Of a DNA stretch of 64,000 bases, positions 24,085 through 36,400 are shown piece after piece. The notes under the pieces are model-generated. The model did no database searches and was not told the DNA's origin. It saw nothing but the letters and a program-made list of their open reading frames with translations. This DNA comes from Jaltomata sinuosa (lineage: Eukaryota; Streptophyta; Magnoliopsida; Solanales; Solanaceae). Where the stretch lies: positions 1-64,000 of the forward strand of contig QJPP01007248.1 of the NCBI GenBank assembly GCA_003996215.1. Reading direction: 5' to 3'. Both the position numbers and the translations under genes were made by a program. Position 1 is the stretch's first letter. Each line of letters starts with the position of its first letter.

Positions 24085-24321
24085 ACCCCCAACCGGTGCC
24101 TCCTTCGCCTCCGCCTATGCCCCTTCATCATCCACAACAACTTCCACATCCTCAACAACTTGATCCTGTGGTGGTGGAGGGGTTGCCTCTAGATTTCCTA
24201 CAGAAGCTTGAGCCCCACCCCTGGCGGGTGTGGCTCTCCCTCATCCTCTGCCCCTTCCCCTACCTCTGCCACGAGCTGCCAAGCCCGCTGGTCTCGCTCC
24301 GTTGTACCTTGTATTAACCAT
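24085..24321 (-). pseudogene. gag: Gag N-terminus of a minus-strand chromovirus-type element, cut by Athila
   Basis: On the minus strand, ATG at 24321 begins MVNTRYNGARP followed by an Arg/Gly-rich stretch (RGRGRGRG) and an acidic region. This is the typical start of gag in Tekay/Del-like Ty3/gypsy elements of Solanaceae. CGA-to-TGA and CAG-to-TAG type stops interrupt it. The gene is severed at 24084/24085 by the Athila LTR; the rest of this element should lie left of the window, beyond the nested insertions. Confidence 0.75.
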
Positions 24322-24540
24322 CTGTGGACAGAAGAGTGAATGAGATTAGATACCAATTTGTATCACCAGATACCAATTGGAATCAAGTTATAGCACGAAA
24401 GAAGGAAGGAAGAGATAGTTTTTCCTAAAGCCCCATAGCCCCTCGAAGAAAAGTACGGACATTTGCGCACTATTAACAAGATTCTACTAGACTTGTTTGG
24501 TACGACTAGATCAACTAACCTAGGGCTATGATACCATTTT
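24322..24540 (-). other. Leader of the minus-strand element
   Basis: The untranslated segment between the 5' LTR (ends at 24541) and the gag start (24321). It contains the primer-binding site. Confidence 0.65.
24525..24536 (-). promoter_or_regulatory. tRNA-Met-type primer-binding site
   Basis: On the minus strand TGGTATCATAGC lies four bases inside the LTR end GGGTCGTGACA. It matches the initiator-tRNA-Met complement TGGTATCAGAGC with one mismatch. This fixes the element's orientation and shows that the LTR on its right is the 5' LTR. Confidence 0.78.
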
Positions 24541-26646
24541 TGTCACGACCCAGACCATCGTGAGTTGCACCCACCCAACCCCCGGATGAACGAACCAATA
24601 GAGTCCAACTCTTAGCCAAGACTAGAAGCCTAAAACCAACAAACAGAAAATAAACTAGCAATTCAAATACGCAAGGAACCATATCATTAAATAAGCTTGC
24701 GGAAATTCCCTTAGCACCTTAAAGTCATCGTACCAAACGCTACCAATACTAGAGTACGGGGATACAACCCCAAAACTTAAAGCAATAAGAAATAGTCTAA
24801 CCCCGAAACAATTGGGTTGTAACTCAAGACACCAAGGCAGCTTGATCGAATAACTCATCCTTGATATATGGAACAGTCAGGCCTACAAGTGAGGTCATGC
24901 GTCAACCGCTGGAAGATTTCCTGTACTCACAAAAAAACAAGCAAGTGTAGTATCAACACACAACCACCATGTACTGGTAGGATCATCAGCCAGTGCCAAT
25001 AACAATGTATGAACAGTACGAGAATCAAGTAACAGTACAGGAAACACGTAATCTAATTACCAAACACGTCTAACTAAGAATCTCATCCTAACTTGTCTTT
25101 ACATGCCATTCACTTCCATTATGAGAATCAATATAAGTCACACCCTCATATCTATATATCCCAGACCCACTCTGGGATCCCCTCTAACTAACACCTAAGT
25201 GTTCACAAGCAACCCGGCCTACACCAAGACCAACTCTAAATCTGATACAACAATAACCCAGCCTCACAAGGACCATAAACAATTATCACTCTCAATAATA
25301 CAGCACGATCCGCTCACAGAACCAATGTCAATCAACACAATGCAATAAATATCCATGCAATAATGCAGTAAAGTAAACCCATACCAGGCGTGGTACCCGA
25401 GCCAACCGTTAGTAATGTCCCGAACCAGGCATGATACCCGAGCCAACCATTAGTATCCCCGTACCAGGTGTGGTACCCGAGCCAACCATTAGTATTGCTG
25501 AAACATGCGTGGTACCCGAGCCAACCGAATGTCAACAATCCACAGTCACAACAATGAATAATTAACTTGTAAACAAACAAGCAAAAATGCACAGTTCAAT
25601 AACCAGACTGATCAAACAGGACTATAAGACATTCCAATTCATCTCCGAAGCAATGCATCTCATACAATAACTTAGATAAAAGTACTCAAACACACAATGC
25701 ATAAAGAAATCAATCCATCACCTACCTCAAAATGATCCAAGCTCTACTCAAACTGAGCTTTCTCGTTCTCCAAAGTTCTTGCCGGTTCTTGGTCTAAATC
25801 AACACACAATAACCAAGAATTAATCCCCATAGCCTACAATTTACCCAGATTATGCAAGAATCCTAAACCCCAGGCTACCTATGATCATTCCACCCTTTTC
25901 CCGGGCTTTCCCACCATTAATTCACCTAGTTCTATCCTTTTTACGAATAAAATTAGGAAATTAAGGTCACATGATCATAAAATGGTAAATTTAGCAACAC
26001 CCAAGAACTTCTACACATAGAATCCCTCTTTTTCCCTGGATTCTACCATCCCTAAGCCATTCCAAACCTCTCCCCAAGTCCACTCCTAGCAATCATACCG
26101 CATAGGAAAAGTATTACGGAGTTTGGAGAGTAGAAACCTTACCTTAGGGAAGAAAAACGATGAAGAACGGAGGAAAAACGCCTGAAATCGCCCTAGTTCT
26201 TCTCCCAAATGAATTGTAGAAAACAAAAATGTTTTGGGGAAGTTTCTACATTAAATCTCGTCAGCCTCTGCTATAAAGGTAGGCTTCCTCTATAGCGGTA
26301 CCGCCGTAGTGGAGTCAACCGCTATGGCGGAGATTGACCGCCTTGACTTCTGCTATAGCGGTCTTTCTTCTGCTATAGAGAAGGTCGCCACAGCGGAGCC
26401 TTTGCCCTCGTCACGGATAGAATGTCTGGAATTCTCCAAAATTGGTCCATTTTACAACACACTTGCTTCCCCCGATGATCCAAAATAATCCCTTCACGTT
26501 AATTTTAATTCCGAAAGATCTATTTACCCGATTTCAATTCTGAAAAGTCTCCCGGACTCTTTTATGTCTTAGCTACATGGAAAACTTGATCAAATCAATA
26601 CATCTAACCCAATACTTAACCGGATTTCCCTAGACTATACCTATCA
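24541..26646 (-). repeat. 5' LTR of the minus-strand chromovirus-type element, 2.1 kb
   Basis: Read on the minus strand it starts TGATAGGTATAG (26646) and ends GGGTCGTGACA (24541), beside the primer-binding site. It includes a four-unit minisatellite (25376-25535) and a cluster of CGCTATAGCG-type palindromes (about 26265-26400). A partial relative lies at 29784-31261. No gene is seen inside. The upper border overlaps by about 5 bases with the end of the next LTR-like block. Confidence 0.72.
25376..25535 (-). repeat. Minisatellite, about 40 bp x 4 (GTGGTACCCGAGCCAACC)
   Basis: Four units centred on GTGGTACCCGAGCCAACC, separated by a TTAGTA-type linker. They are mirrored by four units at the same relative place in the partial LTR at 29981-30130. 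Confidence 0.85.
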
Positions 26647-29600
26647 CGACCCGATTTCTCGGTCATGATGGCACCTACAACCCCTGGTAGGTGAACCAGT
26701 CCCCGTAGCCCAGAACAGTTAGTAATGGGCTACTATCTAGCACATAAGGGAACAAGACAAATAAAATAGATAACAGGGATATAAATATATACATATGCGG
26801 AAACTAAACCAAACCCCAAGACCTGGTATCATAGTACAGAGCCAAACTACATATATGGAGTACAAATAAACCCAAAACTATATATACAGATGTCTCTGAA
26901 TGGTAATAGAGTACATAAAGCAAAAGATAAACTAAAGCTAAGCTCCGATCGTCAAGAGCTCACCCTCAGTCTGAAGTAGTCTCCAACAGATCTCCAAGCA
27001 CGATTCACAACGGTCTAACAGCGATGGCCCACGCTAGGATCTGCACCCAAAGATGCAGGGGGTAGGGGTGAGCACCAAATGCGAAGCATAAGGTACCCAG
27101 TAGGTATCATAGGCCGACTGGGCACATATAAGATAAAAGAGCAGTAATAGACAGAATAGAAGCAATCAATCACAGAAATCAACGAAAGGTACACAGGAAC
27201 TAGCCCAGAGGAAAATCAACAGAACCACAGATGAGGCTAGTAAGCAGAATATACACACCAAAGGCACAGGTGAAAGTAAGAAACAACGTACCTGGAATCC
27301 TTGCAACAACAGTGTATAAAATAAGTTTACGGAATGGACGGTATACCGGTAACCTCAAGTGTAAGAAGAAGAGAGAAAGAATAATAATAGGCATGCTCAA
27401 GACATGAATCAATACTCAACTAATCATATCAACCTCAAATCTAGAAACTAACACCCTAGCAGTACCAATCTCATACTTATCCATAATAGAGAATCATTCT
27501 GTAAATAAATAGCAAAAGTCTACCTACAGTCCCTCGGCCGCCCATACAACCGAGGAACACAAACAAGTGAAAACAAACCCTCCGGCATCCCATACTACCG
27601 GAGCGTACAATCAGCACACAGCAAACAAGGGTGGAACCTCGAACCATGAATGATATGATGCATGAAGATCTCAAGTGCCATAGTATCTCTGTATGTACCT
27701 CCTCCGGCGCCGATCCGGCCCAGCAGGTAGGTTCCATGGAAGGACTCTGCCCGTATACCTCTACTCCCCGTATACCCCTCTTCCGGCACACGCAGCCCGT
27801 AGCCCCTGGCCCGGATAGCAAGGTCCATGGAGGTCCCAGACCCCATACTAAATCTCAGTATCAGAACATGTATCAAGATAGAGACCCAGTCTCGATATCA
27901 AGATAGAGACCCAGTCTCGAATATGCATGCCCAGACCCTGTCCAGGACTAAAAATAGTAGGAAAATATCTCAAAAAAACCCCTCCAAGGGTGCCCGGGCG
28001 TCGCCGGGTCTAAACAGTAAAAAGTCATCTCAGGGTGCTCGGTCCAACCGAGGCTAAAAATCATCTCAAGTAGTAAGAAAACTCAACTAGCACTCCGGCC
28101 CTGCCGAGTCTAGTGATAATCGTAAAACTGATGATTTTAAACCACAAGTGAAATCAACCATTTCCAAATCATTTCCATCAAAAACGGGCCCCCCGGGCCA
28201 TGCAAGGTTTAGAAAACAGTGCCAGTAGGCCCGAAGCCAAAACCACTGTAAAACATGGATAAAACCTCTTTATATGCATGGAAATGATATGATCACACAC
28301 AACAATAGCTGCCTCGCAGCTTACAATCAACCTACCGACCCTGCACAGGCCCACAGCTACTCAGCAAGCATAACCAGCCTAGAAGGATAATACTATGCCC
28401 GGGACTCGCGGACATTCCCAAAATCCCACCTTCTATGTTCCAGAGTCAACAAGGCCTCGCAGGACCACAAGGGTAAATAAAATATATCCGCAAATACTAC
28501 AAACAACGGAGGAATAAAAATAGGCGGACATGAATAAAGCGGTCAAGGTCTGTGGTACCAACCTAATAAACCAACCCAAGGATGCCCATTAATACAATTT
28601 TATTCTATATATGCGGAGTCTAGGGAAATTAAACCGTAACCTACCTGTCGTCTGATGACAAGCTGCTGGAACAACGATGTCCAAGCTCGAACCACTCCGA
28701 GAAAACCCAAAACTAAATCGGAATCGGAATCGGATTTGGGATGGAACAACTTAACATAGATAATTGATTTTCTTTCGGTAACCGAATAAATCATCAAAAT
28801 AATTTTTCTCCACAACCTCTCCAATCATAAGTATAGTAATTAAACAATGAAGAATTGGTCTATGTTTCAGTAACTATTTGAAATTGGAAAGTAATACTCA
28901 TAATGGACAATTTAATATAGTTGAATGACAAGCTTTCTAGTGACGCCACCATTCCACTTGCTGTATGCTGTGTTAGCCCCTCCACTTCCACGTGGAGGTG
29001 GAGGTGGCAACCAATTTCCCTCCGTTAGGTATATATTCGGGTATTGCATAAATTCGTGGTAAAATAAATATAGTATTTTAAATATACCATAATTATTAGA
29101 AAACCATTTCCAATAAAACCTACTATATTATAATAATAATTTTCAACATAACTAATTTTACTATCTCCGTTAAAATATTACGGAGTATAAAAACCTTATA
29201 AAATAAATACATATATACTTATATCGTATCAAAGATATTTTTCATAAACCTTTAAAATATTTTGGAAAGGAAATAACAATATAATTTTTACCAATTTCAA
29301 CCTTTAAATAACGTATTTTCAAATACACGCACGATGCTAATAAGGTTCTTAAGTTTAGGCTCGTAATTCGCCTACGCACGATTTCGATATTCAAGAATTC
29401 TCTCGGGATCCTCCCTTATGTTTTATAACTATTTCAGAACTGAAATGGCATTTTAAAACATGACGTCGAGGCTTAAATCGCGTCTAACCCGACCCGGTTC
29501 GCGACCCGGTTCGCAACCCATTTTCTGCCAGACAGTCCACGGTAAAACAGTCATAACTCTTTGCTACGAGATTATTTGGACGTGCAATTTTGTGCGTTGG

Positions 29601-29783
29601 AAACTAGACTCGTAGACCTTCGATTTGGTATTTCAGGGGACTTCTAACTCTTTATATATTGGGAGAAAAGCTCCGAGACATTTGACCCAAAGTTCAGGAA
29701 ATTTGTTAAAGGTCTTACGATATCTTTTGTCGATTTGCTTGACTTCAAACTTAAACGTGGGAATGACCGGAAGGGTCATTACA
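26647..29783 (-). repeat. LTR-like block, minus strand, about 3.1 kb, probable solo or 3' LTR
   Basis: On the minus strand it begins TGTAATGACCC (29783) and ends GGGTCGTGATA near 26643. Its last 100 bp resemble the end of the neighbouring LTR (a GGGGTTG...GGTGC block before the GGGTCGTGA end). No primer-binding site or coding domain adjoins it. A perfect 25-bp tandem duplication sits at 27871-27920. No gene was recognised; reading frames in it are short and unlike known proteins. The target duplication could not be identified. Confidence 0.5.
27871..27920 (+). repeat. Perfect 25-bp tandem duplication
   Basis: The unit TATCAAGATAGAGACCCAGT followed by CTCGA occurs twice head to tail with no mismatch. 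Confidence 0.9.
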
Positions 29784-31261
29784 CCCGAACCCACCAAGGA
29801 TCCCATAACATCACCTAAGTGTTAGACATGAAATCCCGGTCTACACCAAAAGCAACCTCACATTTAAGTATAATGACCCGGCCTCTCATGGACCATATGC
29901 AACAATCACATTTCAAGAATACAATCTGGCTCACTCATGGAATCATCGAAAGAATACAATCAATACAAGTAAATCAAACCCGTACCAAGCGTGGTACTCG
30001 AGCCAACCAGTATGTATCTCGTACCAAGTGTGGTACCTGAGCCAACCAATAAATATTTTGTACTCGGCGTAGTACCCGAGCCAACTAATAAGTATCCTGT
30101 AATAGGCGTGGTACCCGAGCCAACCGAATGTCACACAGAAATCCAACAGCCAACAAAGAATGAACAAAACACACTTGTAAACCAACAAGCAACAACACAT
30201 AATTCATTTCACCAGACTGATAACCTGACAATTAGACATTCATAATCATTCCCTAAGCATGCAACTCATACAATACTAAGCATTAGTACATGAACATATA
30301 ATGCATATTGGGAAAACAACAACCATCACCTACCTCGAATTATTCAAAAGCTCTACTGAACCGGAGCCTTCCCGTTTTCTGAAGTTCTTGTTTGTTCTTG
30401 GTCTAAAAACAAACATACAATAACTATAATCAATTGAGTGGCCTAAAATATCCGGATTATACAAAAATCCCAATCTCCAGGCCAAACTATGATCATTCCA
30501 CCCTTTCTCGGGTTTTTCCACCATTAATTCACCTAACTTTATCATTTTACGGATACATTTGGAGAATTATGTCTAAGTGATCATAACCCAACAATAATAT
30601 CAAGACCCAAGAACTTCTACGCCCTAGAATCCCCTTTTTCTCTGGATTATACCATTCCTAAGTCAAACCAAACCTTCCCCAAGTCCACAACTAGCAATTT
30701 TACTCTGTAGGAATTAAAGTACTAAGTTGGGCGAGTAGAATCCTTACCTTTGGGATGAAAAATGATGCAAAACAGAGTGAATTCGCCTAAAATCACTCTG
30801 CCCTTCTCCAAAATGCAGTTGAGAAAAAACTGAACGTTTTGGGAAATTTTTCTGCATAAATCCCGACTTAGTCCGCTATAGCAGTCCGCACTCCGCTATA
30901 GCGGTACCGTCGTAGCGGAGCCGATTGCTATGGCGGAGGCTGACCGTTGTTGACTTTCGCTATAGCGATAATTTCTCCGCTATAGCGAAGGTCGCGGTAG
31001 CGATGTGTCAACCGCTATAGCGGTTGACACGAGACAGATGGTCATAAAGTTACCCAAAAGTGCCCATTTTACAACACACCTTGAATTCCCGACGTCCCGG
31101 AACAACCTATTCACGCCAACCTCGATACCGGGAGTTCCACTTACCTGAATTCACTTTTGAAAAGTCTCTCGAATTCCTCTATGTCTTCGCTACAAAGAAA
31201 ACTAGCTCAATACAAGACACGCTACCCAATCCTCACCCAGATTGCCCTTGACCATACCTCA
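29784..31261 (-). repeat. Truncated LTR related to 24541-26646
   Basis: This block matches about 25165-26646 in order. It has the same CACCTAAGTGTT start region, the GGTACCCGAGCCAACC minisatellite (29981-30130), the CATCACCTACCTCGA segment, the CGCTATAGCG palindromes (about 30880-31025) and a CATACCTCA end. The first 600 bp of the related LTR are missing, apparently lost at the border with the preceding block. No gene inside. Confidence 0.65.
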
Positions 31262-31381
31262 TTCCAAAACCGGTCGAGACTAGCCTAGCCCAGAATTTTC
31301 AACTCCCAAACCCGAAAATTTTCTAACTCTAAACTTGGCATGAAAGGTTTACTCGTAACAACGAACTCGGTCTAAGTCTTT

Positions 31382-31762
31382 GGGCTAAGTCTTGCCTCTA
31401 GGGCAATCGTTATGGAGCATCTCATAAATCAAGACACAATGTGGTAGTGTCAACTCTTGCCCTTGGAGCGTAACTTATTGCTTGAAAGTCCATGAGCTAA
31501 GTTTTGCCTCTAAGGCAAGAGTTATAAAGTATCTCATAAATTAAGACACAATGAAGTAGTGTGAACTCCTGCCCATGGAGCGTAACTTTTTTTTTGAGAG
31601 GTCCTTGGGCTAAGTCTTGCCTCTAAGGCAAGTGTTATAAAGCATCTCATAAATCAAGACACAATGTGCTAGTGTCAAGTCTTGCTCATAGGGCGTAATT
31701 TGTTGTTTCGAAGTCCTTGGGCTAAGTCTTGTCTCTAAAGCAAGAGTTATAGAACATCTCAT
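31382..31762 (+). repeat. Tandem repeat, about 112 bp x 3.4
   Basis: Unit starts (GGGCTAAGTCTTGCCTCT) are at 31382, 31494, 31607 and 31719. Each carries CATCTCATAAATCAAGACACAATG and GAGCGTAA blocks except the last, which breaks off into the A-rich tract. Confidence 0.88.
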
Positions 31763-32165
31763 AAAATAAAATAAAAGAAATAAAGGTTGAAAAAAATGAT
31801 CAAAAAAAAGATAAAAGAAAAATTAAAAAGCAAAGAAAAAAAAGAGAAAAATAAAAAAATAAAAGTTGAGAGGAGAAAAGAAAAAAATGAAGAAAAAAAA
31901 GACAATAAAAAATAAGCGAAAAAATAAAATTGAGAAAAATAAAATAAAATGAAAAAAAATAAAATAAAATTTAAAGAACAAATAAAAAGGAGAAAAAATA
32001 GAATTGAGAGGAGAAAAGGAAAAAAATAAAGATTGAGAAAAAAGAAAAAAATCGTAGAAGAAAAAATAAAACAAAAATAAAGGTTCAGAAAAAAGGAAAA
32101 AAAAATAAAAGAAAAAATCAAAATAAAAAAAATAAAAAAGCAAATAAAAATAAATATAGAAGTTG
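31763..32165 (+). repeat. A-rich low-complexity tract, about 400 bp
   Basis: AAATAAAA, AAAGAAAA and AGAAAAAAT words repeat almost without interruption. The minus strand is open for over 100 codons, but only of Phe/Leu/Ile/Ser. The tract begins within the last 112-bp unit. Confidence 0.88.
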
Positions 32166-33410
32166 AGAGACAAATGAGCATAGAGAGTTATTTAAAAATA
32201 TTTGAGGTATAAAGGGGCAAAAAAATAATTGTTTTATACATAAAAAGAAGGAAGACTATTTTTATAAGACCTTTCTTACGAGGGGCAAAAATGCAAAGTC
32301 ACTCCTTTTGAGAGGCATTTGTGTAGTTGTTTTCATATACCCGGTGGTGCTCCAAAAAGTTCTTGCTACTTCCCATTTAACTTTACTCGTCCTTAAAAGC
32401 AAATGAAAGATATTGACTTGCGTTTTTGTTTTTGTTGGAATTTGAACCCTAATCTTAGTTTGTTGACCACTAGCCTAACTCTTTGTGCAAACAAGTGTGA
32501 GCTCCTTGCACAACTAAAAAAGCACTTTTTCTGGATCTAAATCAAATTGATAAAACCAATATTGGCTTCACCTCTTTCTCTCTTTGATATTCAACCATCC
32601 CAGGAAAACAATCATTTGAAACCATTGGAACTGCAATTTTAGTATAACAGTTGTATAAGTTACTGCTTTCTTTGTTTAATTAGTCATATTTTATTCAGAT
32701 TGGTTGATCCAACACCATCATTAAAAGAGATTACACATGATTTACTACAACAGGTATGGAGGAAATTAAACCAAGATATACATTTTCCTGGCTGAAAGTT
32801 ACAAGGTATGTTTGCTCTACTAGGACACTTCAAACACTCCTCCAACAGAAACGAAAGCAGTACTCTATCCAACTCAAGTTTCAGAAGCGATTCACCAATG
32901 GTTCAACCTGAATATCTGCTTTCCGTCAGCTATTGACCTCACACGGTAAAACATTCATCAACATTCTGTTACGGTTTACGAAAGCATCCTAGTGAAAATA
33001 TTTAAGAAAGGGTCTCTTGCCTGCAAGAGATTGTACAGGATATTCGTCAAATCCATTAAGCTAAACATCGGAAGAGGTTACAGCCAATCAAAAAGGGACT
33101 ATTTGCATTTAAAACGCTAGAAAAAAATCACAACTCATCACTAAACTGAGGCACAACAAAATACTCCTGGCCTCCTGGCTCACAAAATGTTGAAAGAGAA
33201 ACTAGACCAATCCATATTACTATAATTTATAGCAGCCATCCGAAAGTCACTCAAGTTTCCAGCTCTCTCAAGTCATATCTTAGACCAGGAAGTTAAAATT
33301 CTACACCGAATGTTCCTTACTTCTTAGATTACAAGGGAACAGAAGCTTACTGTCAATACAATGAACTTAAGAACTCAAAACCAGATCATATGAAATCCCA
33401 CATGGGGCAA
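32166..33410. other. Flank downstream of SmD3, no gene recognised
   Basis: Single-copy-looking sequence. The part next to 33410 should include the SmD3 3' UTR, since the gene ends at 33411 on the minus strand. I see no domain or repeat that can be named. Confidence 0.5.
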
Positions 33411-36400
33411 TCATCTTCTTACAGGGGGTACAACACCCCGACCCGGTGCTGCTCCACGACCTGCTGCCTGAGCCTGCAAACGAGATATTTATAATCAGGT
33501 ATATATCATTTCTTCACAAGAAGTACAATTCTCAGCTAGCTAAAACACAACAAATTCTTCTTGACATTGACATCCTTCTACTTTCTATGTAGAGCAATTC
33601 TACATAACATCCTCTCCACTCCTTCCCTCTGGCAAAAGAAAAGGTGGATAAGAAATCCCACTAAAGTTCTTGGGAGGATCACAATTCCCAACCCACAACC
33701 TAGAGCAACCAGCAAGGGACTTTTTGACAGTTTCGGCGGAATCGACTAATGGAGGGTAGAAGTAAACGTTTCAGGAATTACAACTTTCTTAAATTGGACG
33801 AACCAAGAGATAAATAAGTTAAACTTCCTCTAAGTAGCAAAACTAAGGAAGAGTGCGGAACCTAAATGACGGAGAAAAAGACCAAACGAGGCAAAGTAAT
33901 GGCCAAAAAAAAAACTTAAACATTTTCTACCTTTAGTGCAGGAAATAACTATTAGAAACGGAACAGGCCTAACAGCCATTACAATTTCTTTGGCCCATAA
34001 AGCGCAGGAATTTCCTGCACTATACAATCCCATAATAAACCCCGACACTTCTTCTTCTTCTCCACAACATGGTCCCCCACTCGCTTTTTTGAAGAAAAAA
34101 AATTGACATTTTCAGCCATGACGCAAGGTCCCACCACCCAAAAACATCATTTTCCATTTTAAAAAATTCCCCAAAATCAAAATTCTGGGTATTCGAGTCC
34201 AGGAACAAGATTCCAGACTCAAATTTCGGAAAAAATAGACGTACAACACATTTCAAATCAACCCTAAGCAACCTTCAAGCAAGGTATGTTTATTAGTCTC
34301 GATTTGTGAAATAGTTCTCGCATTTCGTCTTCTTTTCCGTGGTTTCAATTTTTTTGTCCTTCCATTTTCTCATGGCTGCCAGTAACAGGCAGTGTTTTTT
34401 TTGTTTTCTTTGTTAATTAATCCTTTATTATTTGTTAATTGTGTAATTAGAAAATGTTTGTGAATCTCTTATTATTTTGTTAATTGTTTATTTTTAAAAA
34501 AATTATTTAATTAATTAACTAATTGCTACTTAATTATTTATAATTATTGTTTGTTAATTTAATTGTAGTTAGATAAGTTAATTTAATTGTAGTTAGATAA
34601 AAGAATTAGTTAGTTAATATAATTGTTAATGTGTTAATTAGTTCGCTAATATAATCGTTCATTATTAGTTTAATTGTCAATGTGTTATTTAGATATTTGT
34701 TAATCTTTTTCGCTAATTATTAATTTAATCGGTTATGCATATGTTACTTGTCATGTTAATTGTGGATTAGTTACAAAAAAGTATTAATCATTAATCCCTT
34801 TAGGGTTGAAAATCATTACTCACGAAAACTCTATCGAATTTCAGTGCAAAAATTCGTAAAAATATAAATACATCATAACATAGCATAATTCACAATTAAA
34901 TATTGTTTTTATTTTTCCGAGAGAAAAAGATAACTACACTGAATTTTGAACTTACTAAAATAAAATAAAATTCCTTTAAAAATAGTTGAATTAAATACTT
35001 GAAAAAACGAATAATGAACAATAAACTTTTTAAACTTACAAAAAGAGGTATGATCATCTACCTTACTTGCAAAAAAGACTTGAAAAAAGTCACTTAAAAA
35101 AATCAGGTTTTAGGGTCTTGAAACGAATAACAAAGGATAAACTTTTTTGAACTTACTAAAAAAGGTATGAATTATCTACCATACTTTAAAAAAAAAATAG
35201 GGTTTAGGATCTTGAAAAACAAATAACAAACTATAAACTTCAAACTTACAAATAAAAGGTATGCTCATTTACCATACTAACTAAAAAAAGACTTGAATTA
35301 GATACTCGAAAAAACAAATAACGAATGATAAATTTCAAACCTACAAAAAAAGGTACCATACTAACCAAAAAGACTTGAAAAAAAAGTCTTTAAAAGAAAA
35401 TTAGGGTTTTTGTGTGGTCCAACTCCTAAGAGCTATCAGCAGGAAGCACTGGGGGAAGTTGAGAAAGGAGATCACGGCTGCAGCTCTAGGTGCACTACTC
35501 TACCATAAATGGGTCAGATTGGCAGATTCATAGACAGCAAAATGTAGATATAGAGACACTTTTGATACAGATACAGCTAGAATTAAAGGAAGGGTAGATT
35601 CATTTCAGAATTCCAGGAAGTATAGGAAGAGTTACATGTGGATACAAAGTATATTGTAATTAGCTTGCTTTTGATTCGAGGTCTTACTCATCCAAGCAGT
35701 TTGGCTAGGATGATGAGATGCTCTGAGTTTGTATTTTGCTTTGTTGGTATGGTAATGTTTCGCGTTGGTTACCCAAGAAAAAATTAGGGTTTAGTTCTTG
35801 TAATTCCAAGATATACTTTGCAATATCCATGAATAAATGAATACAGAATGATAAGTTTATAATAAAACGCACCGCCAGTTATTGGCAGTAAGAAAAACGA
35901 AAGGAAAAAAAGACGAAAAAACAAAACTATTTCAAAGTCGACTAATAAACACCTCCGTTTCAATTTGTTTGGCCTATTTTGACTTGGCACGGAGTTTAAG
36001 AAAATAAAGAAGACTTTTGAAACTTGTGGTCTTAAATTAAAGATATGTCCAATGTATTAAAATATTCTTTAATCTTGTGGTCTTGAATATGCCATGTGAA
36101 AAGTTGGAATTAAAGAGTTTCTAAAAAAGGAAAGAGGCATTCTTTTTTAAACGGACTAAAAAGGAAAGTAGGTCAAACAAATTGAAACGGAGGGAGTATT
36201 AAACAGTGTACAAGAAATTTCAGAAATAAATACCTCGGTTGAAGGTTGTTTAGGGTTGATTTGAAACGATGTAGGTCGATTATTTAAGAAATTCGAGCCT
36301 GGAATCTTGATTTTGGAAATTATTTTTTTTGAGGAAAATGACTTTTTGGGTGGTGGGGCCTCAAGTAATCTTTTAAAAAATCGAGTGGGGGACCATTAGG

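Noticed and set aside
27477..28057. Several frames of 76-114 codons on both strands
   Set aside because: They lie in an LTR-like block, overlap each other and match no domain.
31759..32181. Minus-strand frames of 116-140 codons, Phe/Leu/Ile-rich, membrane-protein-like
   Set aside because: Complement of the A-rich low-complexity tract; no codon structure or start context.
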